Source: Jeotgalibaca dankookensis (GTDB lineage: Bacteria; Bacillota; Bacilli; Lactobacillales; Aerococcaceae). From it: a stretch of DNA of 64,000 bases. The notes under the pieces are model-generated. The model was not told the DNA's origin and did not search any database. It saw nothing but the letters and a program-made list of their open reading frames with translations. Shown piece after piece: positions 1 to 8,120 of this stretch (position 1 is the first letter of the stretch; the number at the start of each line of letters is the position of its first letter). The DNA is taken from assembly GCF_002005405.1 (NCBI RefSeq), contig NZ_CP019728.1, forward strand, positions 1,054,001 through 1,118,000, given 5' to 3'. The position numbers were made by a program, and so were the translations under genes.

Positions 1-2513
1 ACAAATAAATCAATACATGCTTGCCAATCAGCTTCATCTTCAATACCCAGTCCATTATATTCAATATATATTTTAGAGGTCACATTCTCAGGGTTATTGT
101 CCCATACAAAGAGCTGTTTTACTTTGTTTTCAATTTCTGCTTGTTCTTTTTGAATATAATTAAAAATAGCCTTATTTTCATCTTTATTGTTTTTTCCTAA
201 ATTTAATTCGATCCGTATATTATCAAAGTTTGCAACGGTTCGAATATTAATACCTGAGTACCCAATATAAGTGTTTTTCTCATTGGATCTTGAAGGATTT
301 ACATTTTTAAACTGCCCTGTCTTCTCTCGAAAAATGGGTAAGGCTTCTTTCCAAAAGCCGTCTCGGATAACCCATCTTGAAGGTTGCTTCTCTGTCTTCC
401 TAGTATCGGCTAAATAGAAAACCAACTCTTCTTCTTCAACATCGTACATCTCAAATAAAGTTCGTAAAAAACTTAACTTGGTATTGGTATTCGTATTGAC
501 CCATAAGTAAATCCCGTCTTCCAACTTAGCATAATTTGAATTTCCTTCACTTTGATCGGATACAAAAGTACGGGGGGGCTCACCTGTAGAATCAACTGCT
601 AACTGATGCAAAATAACTGGATTTTCTGCATGCAATATGGAAATAATCTCCATATAGGCCTCAACCCAACTAATAACCTCTTGTTCAGTTCCTTGGAAGG
701 AAATCTTGGAGATTCGTCTATTAGTCATACTGATTTCATCTGCTAGTGTAATAGAATCCATAACTTTTTCAGCCGGTTCATATTCTGTTTCAACCATTGG
801 CCAAATATTCCTAGCCTGGCTTACTAAGCGATCATTGCGCTCTTCTAACTCTTTAGCTGTCCACTTATCATATTGAGCAATCGTTTGATTCATCCGAATG
901 CCACTATGGCGAAAACCGTTTTCCATATCGCGTTTCTTCTCAAAGCTACTATTGCTATATCGTGAGTTGTAAGCGGTCAGTGTTAAGTTTGCCAGTTTAT
1001 CATTCCACTCTTCATAAATGGTTTCATAGTCTGGACCTAATTCATCTTTCCATGCAGTGGTTAAAGTTTGAGGCATTATGTGTTCAATTGTATAAGTTCC
1101 TTCTTCAATAAGTCCCCAGACATCTTTCACTTCTTTTGTACCCCAGTTTTCAAATCGCTCCATAATGTACTTCTTGTTTTTCGACTGCATTAAATATACA
1201 TGTTTAGTCGATAATCCTTCAGCAAACATCTGATCATCTGGATAAATACGACTAGCTGTTTTACCCAATAAGGTATACTTTAATTTTTCGACATAATCTT
1301 CAATCGTCCCATCATAGCGCATAATCTCATTATTTAAAGAGGCAAAAATGCTTTTCAGTGAGTTGGTTGGAATATCACACATTTGCCGTCTAAATAGGTA
1401 GCTCTCCACTATTTTAAAGATTTCTATAAGGTCTGCTTCATTTAATCGATTGCCTTCACTGTCCCCTATTTCTGCATGTTTAATAACTTCCATTAAAAAT
1501 GGTCGGGTAACTGTTGCTTCAAATCGATTTAAGCGATCAATGATACTATTTAGTTCCCCTATTTTACTATTTGCCTTTAATAAAATTTCATAGCGTTTCG
1601 CATAATTGAGTAAATCACCCAACAAAAATTCTTTCTGGGCATTGTTTTCTTGGGTTTCTCTATTAGCAAAAGGGTTCATCTCCACATAATCCTTAAACTT
1701 CAAATACACTCTTTTCATTGCTGGCGTGGCCTGGGTCTTAATGCTTAAGTAGTCTCTTGTAAAAGCACTCACCTCATAGTCTGTATGTTTTTCAATCCTA
1801 TGCCAATATTTTTCATAAAATCTTTCTTGTAGTTTCGTTGGCTGCACACCCATTAAAATATAATTACGGATTTTGTCCCCTTCGCTTAAATCTAACCCAG
1901 TTGAATTCAGACTTTCAAAAATCAACTGTGGATTATCATCTCGTCCAAGGTTAATACTAATAATTTGTAAGCGACAAAATGCATCATATAATTCTTCTGG
2001 TTGTATTTCTTGCCTTAAAATCCGATTGTAAAAATAATTATAGTTAACTGTTAGATTCGAAGCCTTGATTGGATCATTAATATCATCAATTAGTGCCATA
2101 TAAGCCTGCATATCATCTTTAACCGGTTTTAATTTAATTTTTGTCTCGTCTTCTGTATATTTATCAATCAAAAATTCGTCTCTAATCTTTTCAGTTAATT
2201 TATTCCGATCCGTTTGAATTCGACCTTCTTCTAGTAAATCATACAAAGCCAATAACAACAAAGATACCGTAGTTAATCGTTGCTGGCCGTCTATAATTAG
2301 ATATTCGTGCATTCCTAACTGATCGTCTTTAGCTGAAACAATACTTCCAAAAAAATGGCTGCGTCTATTTTCTCTATGAACTTTTATCAAATCATCATAT
2401 AATCGTTTACAATGTTCAATCTGCCAATCATAGTTCCTCTGATAGACAGGAATCACAAATCGTTTGGATGACCCCTCCATATACTGAAAGAGCATCTCCT
2501 CTTGACCCTTCAT
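1..2513 (-). CDS. DUF262/DUF1524 GmrSD-like protein, C-terminus cut by window edge
   Basis: I translated this frame myself: it is open from an ATG at 2513 to the window edge, about 837 codons, so the C-terminus is missing. The N-terminus has the DUF262 elements VIPVYQRNYDW (near residue 20) and IDGQQRLTT (near residue 70). Near residue 477 is HIMPQTL, the DUF1524 HNH-type signature. The last 200 or so residues resemble DUF4268. In the GmrSD/BrxU/SspE families, DUF262 hydrolyses NTP and DUF1524 cuts DNA, restricting phage with modified bases. A GGAG-type ribosome site precedes the ATG. The genes beside it are also defence-like. Family assignment is firm; the substrate is unknown. Confidence 0.88.
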   Translation of the reverse strand, partial: MKGQEEMLFQYMEGSSKRFVIPVYQRNYDWQIEHCKRLYDDLIKVHRENRRSHFFGSIVSAKDDQLGMHEYLIIDGQQRLTTVSLLLLALYDLLEEGRIQTDRNKLTEKIRDEFLIDKYTEDETKIKLKPVKDDMQAYMALIDDINDPIKASNLTVNYNYFYNRILRQEIQPEELYDAFCRLQIISINLGRDDNPQLIFESLNSTGLDLSEGDKIRNYILMGVQPTKLQERFYEKYWHRIEKHTDYEVSAFTRDYLSIKTQATPAMKRVYLKFKDYVEMNPFANRETQENNAQKEFLLGDLLNYAKRYEILLKANSKIGELNSIIDRLNRFEATVTRPFLMEVIKHAEIGDSEGNRLNEADLIEIFKIVESYLFRRQMCDIPTNSLKSIFASLNNEIMRYDGTIEDYVEKLKYTLLGKTASRIYPDDQMFAEGLSTKHVYLMQSKNKKYIMERFENWGTKEVKDVWGLIEEGTYTIEHIMPQTLTTAWKDELGPDYETIYEEWNDKLANLTLTAYNSRYSNSSFEKKRDMENGFRHSGIRMNQTIAQYDKWTAKELEERNDRLVSQARNIWPMVETEYEPAEKVMDSITLADEISMTNRRISKISFQGTEQEVISWVEAYMEIISILHAENPVILHQLAVDSTGEPPRTFVSDQSEGNSNYAKLEDGIYLWVNTNTNTKLSFLRTLFEMYDVEEEELVFYLADTRKTEKQPSRWVIRDGFWKEALPIFREKTGQFKNVNPSRSNEKNTYIGYSGINIRTVANFDNIRIELNLGKNNKDENKAIFNYIQKEQAEIENKVKQLFVWDNNPENVTSKIYIEYNGLGIEDEADWQACIDLF

Positions 2514-2590
2514 CTAACTCCACTCCTTGTATAATATATTTTGTAATAGATAATGCTATATATTCCACATAAATAGAAGGCGCTAACATT

Positions 2591-2596
2591 ATTATA
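2591..2596 (-). promoter_or_regulatory. -10 element for the GmrSD-like gene
   Basis: On the minus strand an extended -10 (TGC-TATAAT) lies about 78 bp upstream of the ATG at 2513. No good -35 is seen at 17 bp. The TG dinucleotide of extended -10 promoters may compensate. Inferred only from the motif. Confidence 0.45.
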
Positions 2597-2708
2597 GCAT
2601 AATGATTTCAGTGCTTGATAAGATTCAGTAATTACTGCTTGACTTTGTTACAGCTAAATATCTTAAAATTCCATGACAAATCAATACTTATCTTTTTTAA
2701 ATCTAAAA

Positions 2709-2746
2709 AATCGCCTCGCTTAACAAAATGTTAAGCAAGGCGACCT
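2709..2746 (-). terminator. Rho-independent terminator after the kinase/HIRAN operon
   Basis: Stem CGCCT(c)GCTTAACA pairs with TGTTAAGC(a)AGGCG around a short loop, followed on the minus strand by a T-rich run. It separates the HIRAN gene (ends 2760) from the GmrSD-like gene. Confidence 0.85.
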
Positions 2747-2759
2747 AAGTGTATTAAAA

Positions 2760-3500
2760 TTAAATAGCAATCAGTAATTCCTCTACTTCATTCTCCATTT
2801 CATGAGGAACTTCACACTCTAAATCAACTTGTACCCACCAATGCGGATCAGATTGTTTATTGACACGCACAACTCGAATCTTAGGGATTAAATCTTGTTT
2901 AATTAAAGAAGAAATCGCTTTACTATAAAATGCAGGCACATAACCTAAACAAAATCCTCTATAGGTATAAATAGCTACTGCATATTCATCGTATTCATTA
3001 TTTGGCTCAGATTTTAAATAAAGTGTCGGATTTTTCGTAACTATTGAATACCAATCTTCAGGAAGGTTTTGATAGCGCATACCATGTATAAAGAAACGTG
3101 AAGATAATCGATTATCTTCTTCAATACGTAATGGCTGTTCAAAAGAATACGAATCTCCGGCTAAACGACCTCGAGTTGCTCGAAGAATATCCATTTGATT
3201 TGCATCTTGACCTAACCCCAACTCATCTAAAATACTATCATAATCTTTTCGATTCGATGAAGGTATCCGTTGGTTAAAAGCTGGGAACAGCTTCTTAGAA
3301 CGGTATTTTTTATCCGGATCCGGAAACAGAGGATGCTTCACATAACCATGCTCTAATGCATCACCTAGCTGCCCTTTTTTTTCTCTTGATGTATAATTAA
3401 ATTCATAAAATCCATTGTAATAAGAAAGTGTTCCGATATGGTAATAAGAACGACTATTTTCTTCTTGCCAAACCACAAGTAATGTTTGAATATTATTCAT
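2760..3500 (-). CDS. HipA-N-like plus HIRAN domain protein
   Basis: About 246 residues. I prefer the ATG at 3500 over the one at 3515 because GAGGAGG lies 6 nt before it. This start overlaps the end of the kinase gene by 8 bp, so the two are translationally coupled. The first half resembles the N-terminal subdomain of HipA kinases (LFPAFNQRIPSSNRKD, then GLGQDANQMDILRATRGRLAG). The second half is a HIRAN domain (FFIHGMRYQ; EPNNEYDEYAVAIY; FCLGYVPAFYSKAI), a fold that binds DNA ends or single-stranded DNA in helicases such as HLTF. The partner gene lacks this HipA subdomain, so together they look like a HipA kinase split into two chains. Function in the cell is unknown; toxin-like or defence use is inference. 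Confidence 0.75.
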   Translation of the reverse strand: MNNIQTLLVVWQEENSRSYYHIGTLSYYNGFYEFNYTSREKKGQLGDALEHGYVKHPLFPDPDKKYRSKKLFPAFNQRIPSSNRKDYDSILDELGLGQDANQMDILRATRGRLAGDSYSFEQPLRIEEDNRLSSRFFIHGMRYQNLPEDWYSIVTKNPTLYLKSEPNNEYDEYAVAIYTYRGFCLGYVPAFYSKAISSLIKQDLIPKIRVVRVNKQSDPHWWVQVDLECEVPHEMENEVEELLIAI

Positions 3501-4365
3501 GATGATCCTCCTCATCTATCCATTGTAAAATCATTTTTTGTCTGTGTGGAATAATGACTTGTAACCACTTTGCTTGCTCTACACTTAAAAAATCAAGCGA
3601 TTCGATTTCTTTTCTATATTGCTCTAAATCAAATTTTTTTAATTTTTTTATACTATTATTAAACTCGCTCTGATAGTAAATTTGTATGTATTCTAATAAA
3701 TCATGAGCTCTGACTGTGATTTTTTCAAATACTCCGGCTTTTACCTTAGTTCTTCTAACATACCCATTTAATTGGTCAGAATTAGTGTAAATCTGATGCA
3801 ATTTTTTATCATCAAATCGAAAACCTAAAGATGCTCCACTATCATAAATCGGTGAAAACCGACAATCTTTTTCAAAATATATTATCTGCCAATTATAAGG
3901 ATGTCTATCTTGGTTACCAATCAAAATATCAAATATTAACATATCAATATAAACTTTTTTAATTGAATCCCAAATATCTAATCTTTCTAGCACCTTGAAT
4001 CCCTCATTAATTAAATCCATGCCTTTTGATTTGGAATTTTGTAACTCTTGATATCCTGTAGAATGAGCACCTAATAGAAGCCCACCCTCAGCAAAGGTCT
4101 TTGCACCATATTCATCTAAAAAATTACGAAGCAAGCAACCTCTTTCGTCATTACGAGTTACTATCTCAACCTTCATCATTTCTAATCCAAAAATTGTTCC
4201 AATCTTAGCCGCAATAAGTTCAGTTACTTCTTCCCACGATACACCATTCGGCCTTGGGTATTTAATCAGGTACTGTAAGTTGTCAGGCGACTCTATCTCT
4301 TCTTTCGGTAAGGTACTCTCTCCACCATGTCCTGTTTTCACCCATTTTGATACGTCTCTTAGCAT
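3493..4365 (-). CDS. HipA-like (HipT/CtkA-type) Ser/Thr kinase core
   Basis: 290 residues, about two-thirds of a full HipA. Visible kinase elements are YLIK with the probable ATP-binding Lys35, NQDRHPYN (151-158) as the HipA-type catalytic loop with Asp153 and Asn158, and PIYDSGASLGF with the metal-binding Asp175. The HipA N-terminal subdomain is absent here and appears in the next gene. No Xre/HipB-type antitoxin gene is seen upstream, which is unusual for HipA/HipBST operons. H. pylori CtkA is a family member that works without HipB. First gene of a two-gene operon; AAGGA lies about 10 nt before the ATG. The target, if any, is unknown. Confidence 0.8.
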   Translation of the reverse strand: MLRDVSKWVKTGHGGESTLPKEEIESPDNLQYLIKYPRPNGVSWEEVTELIAAKIGTIFGLEMMKVEIVTRNDERGCLLRNFLDEYGAKTFAEGGLLLGAHSTGYQELQNSKSKGMDLINEGFKVLERLDIWDSIKKVYIDMLIFDILIGNQDRHPYNWQIIYFEKDCRFSPIYDSGASLGFRFDDKKLHQIYTNSDQLNGYVRRTKVKAGVFEKITVRAHDLLEYIQIYYQSEFNNSIKKLKKFDLEQYRKEIESLDFLSVEQAKWLQVIIPHRQKMILQWIDEEDHHE

Positions 4366-4490
4366 AGTATCAAATCCTTATATTTTATCAAAATACATAT
4401 TATTACTTATCGTAACATTTATAGGTGAAATTAGCTAATAGATTTTATCTCGTTTTACTCAGTTAAAATGCAAGTTATACTGGTAAACTT

Positions 4491-4506
4491 CACTATAGAT
4501 ATAGTG
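4491..4506. repeat. Palindrome upstream of the kinase operon
   Basis: CACTATA-GA-TATAGTG, a perfect 7-bp inverted repeat about 126 bp upstream of the kinase start and just after the DUF4357 scrap. It could be an operator. Nothing shows what binds it. Confidence 0.35.
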
Positions 4507-4535
4507 CTGGTAACATTACATATCTATGCTAAATT

Positions 4536-4667
4536 TCACTCTACTTGTTCTCTATAAATATCTATCGGTGGCCCTAAAATATTTTTCCAAACTAACCAAC
4601 CATTATTTGAACTTCCCAAGACGACCCATCCTGCTGTAGATGGTGAGTTACAATCAATATTCTCCAT
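4536..4667 (-). pseudogene. C-terminal remnant of a DUF4357-domain protein
   Basis: A 43-residue frame (ATG 4667, TGA 4536) reads NSPSTAGWVVLGSSNNGW, then LVWKNILGPPIDIYRE. This matches the DUF4357 pattern (SPS.AA..vlG.s.NGw..Wk...G..ld.lyr), normally a C-terminal module of restriction-associated proteins. Nothing recognisable lies upstream; the sequence runs straight into the integrase remnant at 4694. I take it as a leftover, although the ATG could be used. Confidence 0.55.
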
Positions 4668-4693
4668 CAATAGATTATTTTCAAAAAGAAGGG

Positions 4694-5031
4694 AAGATGC
4701 AGCAAGCACAGTTTATGTTCAAACTTGGATATAAGCCAAGTCATCGGATCAACTTGTGTTTTCAAATACTCGAAATAATTTCTATTCAATCAATGTACCC
4801 AATCGACGCATGAAAAACGTTCAAAAACGTAATGGTTTAAAAGAAATTACTGTTCATGGCTTGCGTCACACGCACTGCAGCATCCTATTCTCCATGGGAG
4901 CCTCAATAAAAGACGTACAGGCTCGCCTAGGACACACTGATATCCATACAACAATGAATATCTATGCTCATGTGACAAAAGAAGACAAGAAAGATACCGC
5001 GAATCATTTTACGAAGTTTATGGAAAAATAA
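4694..5031 (+). pseudogene. Tyrosine integrase 3' fragment, frameshifted (copy 1)
   Basis: The last third of a phage/ICE-type tyrosine recombinase. The frame from 4694 (MQQAQFMFKLGY) breaks near 4755 and resumes one base over as SNTRNNFYSINV. It keeps HGLRHTH and LGHTDIHTTMNIYAHV with the catalytic His, Arg, His and Tyr, but the N-terminal domains and the first catalytic Arg are gone. It is closely similar to the integrase remnant at 32000-32605. The ORF from 4756 (91 residues) is this fragment, not a separate gene. It lies next to an ssrA-end-like site at 5230, where an integrase of a ssrA-integrating island would sit. Confidence 0.88.
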
Positions 5032-5034
5032 AAA

Positions 5035-5155
5035 ATCATTACCCTTTTTAATTGGTAATGGTTCGATAAAGTCTTGTATTGACCGGTGTTTCGTCTGTAA
5101 TCATTCAAAACCATTACCCTTTTTTCGATGGTAATAGTTGGTACTGATTTATAGG
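5035..5155. repeat. CCATTACC/GGTAATGG repeats beside integrase copy 1
   Basis: Near-copies of ACCATTACCCTTTTT and its complement occur at about 5037-5062 and 5108-5140, and again on the far side of the core at 5284-5310. Similar repeats follow integrase copy 2 (32990-33052). They look like arm-type binding sites of one integrase family. That role is inferred from position and repetition. Confidence 0.55.
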
Positions 5156-5179
5156 AATTGCAAGCAGTCTATAAAATGC

Positions 5180-5208
5180 AAAAAAGCCTTCAAACGAAGT
5201 TTGAAGGC
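5180..5208 (-). terminator. Hairpin terminator at ssrA-like position
   Basis: GCCTTCAAAC pairs with GTTTGAAGGC, followed on the minus strand by six T. It sits at the same position relative to the 5230 core as the real ssrA terminator does to ssrA, and also lies downstream of the helicase gene (ends 5364). Confidence 0.7.
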
Positions 5209-5229
5209 TCTTAGCAATTCTTATTCACT

Positions 5230-5264
5230 TAATGGGGGTGAGGGGGCTCATCTTCCCCCCTCAC
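5230..5264. other. Putative att core like the ssrA 3' end, in a GC-rich hairpin
   Basis: TAATGGGGGTGAGGGG (5230-5245) matches 15 of 16 bases at the 3' end of ssrA (33126-33141), in the same orientation, 27,896 bp apart. From the GTGAGGGGG stretch onward it forms a strong stem with CCCCCTCAC near 5257-5264, unlike the AT-rich surroundings. I read it as the left end of the element that ends at ssrA. Whether it is still a working site is unknown. Confidence 0.55.
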
Positions 5265-5363
5265 GTCAACGTTTATAGCTATATGGTAATGATTTTGGTA
5301 ATGGTTTAGACTAAATTTTCACGCATACGCCTATGTTTTAAGAAAGTTAGACTATTCAAATAT

Positions 5364-7364
5364 TTAAAGTTTATTATCATATTGAAATTTCTTGACTTCT
5401 TCTATTTCATAAATGTGATTTTTGAAGGGTAGTTCATTATATATAATCTCTTTATACTTATAGTACGGCAAATTTAAACGTGAATCTAGGATGCTTACTA
5501 CCCCAATATCACTTTTGCTTCTAATCAATCTTCCAGTGCCTTGTTTTAACTTCATAATCATTTCAGGAACTAAAATATCATCTCGGTTTCCTAATCTACT
5601 TATTTTATTCTCAATAACTGGATCTGGTACAGGAAATGGTATTCTCACAACAATTAAATTTGTTAACAACTCCCCTTTCAGATCAATTCCCTCCCAAAAA
5701 CTTCCAGCACTTAAAATTATACCTTTAGTTTTTTCAAAGTCATTTAATATTTCCTTAGGAGTCAGATTATCATCATCTAGATATATTACATCATCAACTT
5801 TATTAATTAACTTTTTATGAACATTTACCATATCATATTTTGAAGTGAATAGAACTAAACAACCGCCGACACATCCACTAATTATATTAGAAATTAATTC
5901 TGAAATAGATAGATAGTAATTATTATTTCTATTCCTCTGATCTGGTAATGTTTTTGGAATAAAGAGGTTGCTCTTATTATAGTTAAATTCAGATTCTTCC
6001 GAATACTCCCACGATCCTTTATTCTCATCAAAACCAATACTGTCAATGATATATTCATATGGACTTTCCATATTAAGATTGTTAGTAATCGTTGCAGACA
6101 TTCCAACAGTTGGAATTGGTTCAGTAAATATATTAGATTTTAGGGTTTTACCTATGTCTCCTGGACAATAATAAATTGAAAAGAAACCCTTCTCCTGATT
6201 ATTAATTTCCGCCCAAACAATGTAATTATCATTTGAATTATTATAAGCTTGTAGAAAAATTAACAAATTTTCTAATTCATTTTCTATACTTTTATATCTA
6301 TTTCTACTATAGTATTCCTTTTTCTCAGTATTTAATATAAATGCAGTTAAGATATCTCGGATATTAATAATTAAATCATCTATCTTAACATCTCGTGAAG
6401 AAATAGTTATTTTTTCATTGATTAACAATGGATCATCTTTATTTATTTCTTTTTTAACTTCACGATTTATAGAATCATAAATTTTTTCTATTGATTTTCT
6501 AAGGGATTCTATCTCTAACTCTGTTATTTGCATTTCCCCATAAAACTTAACCTGACTTAGTGCACTTAAAGAACTATTTATATCAACTCTAGTTGTTAGC
6601 GCAGTTCTAGTCTTTTCCTCTAAATTATGTAATTCATCTATTATTAATAAGCATGGGTTTTCATGCAATATAGGATTTCTTCCAATCTCTATATTTTTAT
6701 AGTGATTAATTAGTAAATCTTGATTTATAACTAATACACGTGGATCAAATATCCTTTCAATATCTTTTGCAATAGATTGTTTTGTTAATTCTGCTCTCAT
6801 TTGATAAAAATAACAATTTTTTCTATCAAAACCTTTTGTAGATGTACATTCATGTTTGGTTATTTCATTCCAATATTTTCTTGGAATGCCATTCGGGTTT
6901 TGTCTGTCCACCCCTGCTTCAATCTTATCTAGTAATTCAACATATATTCTTTTACCTGTTGTTTCGATTTTATTCTTCACAGTACAGATACAAGGGTAAT
7001 TGTTTTTACCTTTTCCAATAACTGAATTAACTTTTCTTCCCTTCAGATAAGGAGTTAATAGTTTTCTAACGGTATCAATATCTTTAACTAGCTGTTCAGT
7101 TAATTGTATAGTCGAAGTGGCTACTATCAGAGGTTTACCAGTAAAGTAGGATATCAGTATTCCAGGGACAAGGTAACCAAAAGATTTTCCAGTTCCAACT
7201 CCTGCCTCAATCAACATATTTTCGTTACTTTCAAAGGCAGAAATCACAGTATACATTACATTTACTTGTCCTTCTCTACGGTCAAAACCTTGAGTTTTCA
7301 TATCGACTATCACTCTATCTGTAATTTCATAGACCTTGTTACTAATTGATCTTCGTATTGTCAT
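5364..7364 (-). CDS. DinG/XPD-like SF2 helicase with Fe-S cysteines
   Basis: About 666 residues from the ATG at 7364, chosen because GGGAGG lies 5 nt upstream; the longer frame from 7403 has no ribosome site. Helicase motifs are EAGVGTGKS (Walker A), IIDELHN (DEAH-like), FWEGIDLKG and QGTGRLIRS (motif VI, with Arg finger). Four cysteines between motifs I and II (YPCIC, HEC, NCYF) fit the 4Fe-4S cluster of the XPD/DinG family. Such enzymes unwind DNA 5' to 3'. It follows a membrane-anchored protein and an unknown 426-residue protein on the same strand, which suggests an accessory or defence operon rather than the chromosomal dinG. Confidence 0.85.
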   Translation of the reverse strand: MTIRRSISNKVYEITDRVIVDMKTQGFDRREGQVNVMYTVISAFESNENMLIEAGVGTGKSFGYLVPGILISYFTGKPLIVATSTIQLTEQLVKDIDTVRKLLTPYLKGRKVNSVIGKGKNNYPCICTVKNKIETTGKRIYVELLDKIEAGVDRQNPNGIPRKYWNEITKHECTSTKGFDRKNCYFYQMRAELTKQSIAKDIERIFDPRVLVINQDLLINHYKNIEIGRNPILHENPCLLIIDELHNLEEKTRTALTTRVDINSSLSALSQVKFYGEMQITELEIESLRKSIEKIYDSINREVKKEINKDDPLLINEKITISSRDVKIDDLIINIRDILTAFILNTEKKEYYSRNRYKSIENELENLLIFLQAYNNSNDNYIVWAEINNQEKGFFSIYYCPGDIGKTLKSNIFTEPIPTVGMSATITNNLNMESPYEYIIDSIGFDENKGSWEYSEESEFNYNKSNLFIPKTLPDQRNRNNNYYLSISELISNIISGCVGGCLVLFTSKYDMVNVHKKLINKVDDVIYLDDDNLTPKEILNDFEKTKGIILSAGSFWEGIDLKGELLTNLIVVRIPFPVPDPVIENKISRLGNRDDILVPEMIMKLKQGTGRLIRSKSDIGVVSILDSRLNLPYYKYKEIIYNELPFKNHIYEIEEVKKFQYDNKL

Positions 7365-7418
7365 GAGTCCTCCCAATGGAACTTTCAGTATCCACATCTT
7401 CAAACTTTATACTAATGA

Positions 7419-7997
7419 TTAAGTATATTCGCTCTCTATAATTTCTGCTTCTTTTGCAATCTTCTTTATGAACTCTCTTTTTTCATCGAAAAGAAATAAA
7501 GCTACTTCTTCACCATTTTGTTCCAAGTAGAAAATTTGCGGACCTATATTATCATGTCTCATCATATAATCATAATCAGCTTTTGCTTTACTATATGCCA
7601 TTAGTAAATCTACTGACATGTAAATTTTATTTTTTTCGATAATTTCCTCAATGTATTTTGATGCATTAAGTTGTATTCCATCTCCAAAGATTTCCACTGA
7701 ACTAGTTTCATCTAAATCACTCAATAGTCTTTCTTCGTTATCATATATTTCAATGATGGGGATTAAGACTTTATGTAATCGATCCATTTTATATTTTCTT
7801 AATTGTTGTCTATTTTCATGTTCTAATTTCAGTTCAAATTTTTCAGCTTCATTTTTTTGTTGCATTTCCTCATGTCTTAATCTCTGTTCAAATCTCTCAT
7901 TCTCTCTCTCATTATTATATACATTCGTACGATGTGCAATTACACCTCCTATTATTGCACCAAATATGACACTAACTACTCCAATGATTGCAACCAA
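7419..7997 (-). CDS. Membrane-anchored coiled-coil protein, unknown function
   Basis: About 192 residues. One N-terminal membrane segment (VAIIGVVSVIFGAIIGGVIA) is followed by a strongly charged coiled coil (about residues 28-70, rich in E, R, K, Q), then a mixed domain. The start is uncertain: the frame begins with TTG at 7997 and has only a weak GAG before it, while a better AAAGGATGG lies about 40 nt upstream with no ATG, GTG or TTG in frame. The helicase start is about 55 bp downstream. I recognise no family. The single anchor plus coiled coil could hold the helicase at the membrane, but this is a guess. Confidence 0.65.
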   Translation of the reverse strand: MVAIIGVVSVIFGAIIGGVIAHRTNVYNNERENERFEQRLRHEEMQQKNEAEKFELKLEHENRQQLRKYKMDRLHKVLIPIIEIYDNEERLLSDLDETSSVEIFGDGIQLNASKYIEEIIEKNKIYMSVDLLMAYSKAKADYDYMMRHDNIGPQIFYLEQNGEEVALFLFDEKREFIKKIAKEAEIIESEYT

Positions 7998-8120
7998 GAT
8001 CTCTGTACTAATTTCGTTGACTATATACCATCCTTTTACATTGAATTAATTTTATTTAAAGTAGTTTTTTAAATTTTTTTTATTATTTTTCAAGATAAAT
8101 TCTATAGGATTAATAAAAAA

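Noticed and set aside
3493-4667. A HipB-like antitoxin gene before the kinase
   Set aside because: The upstream DNA holds only a DUF4357 scrap and a palindrome; no Xre-type helix-turn-helix frame was found.
4756-5031. A free-standing 91-residue integrase-like gene
   Set aside because: The DNA before it continues the same integrase in another frame and matches the copy at 32000. It is a frameshifted remnant.
5491-5820. Plus-strand ORF of 109 residues inside the helicase gene
   Set aside because: Shadow frame rich in Leu, Ile and Ser; the helicase motifs lie on the other strand.
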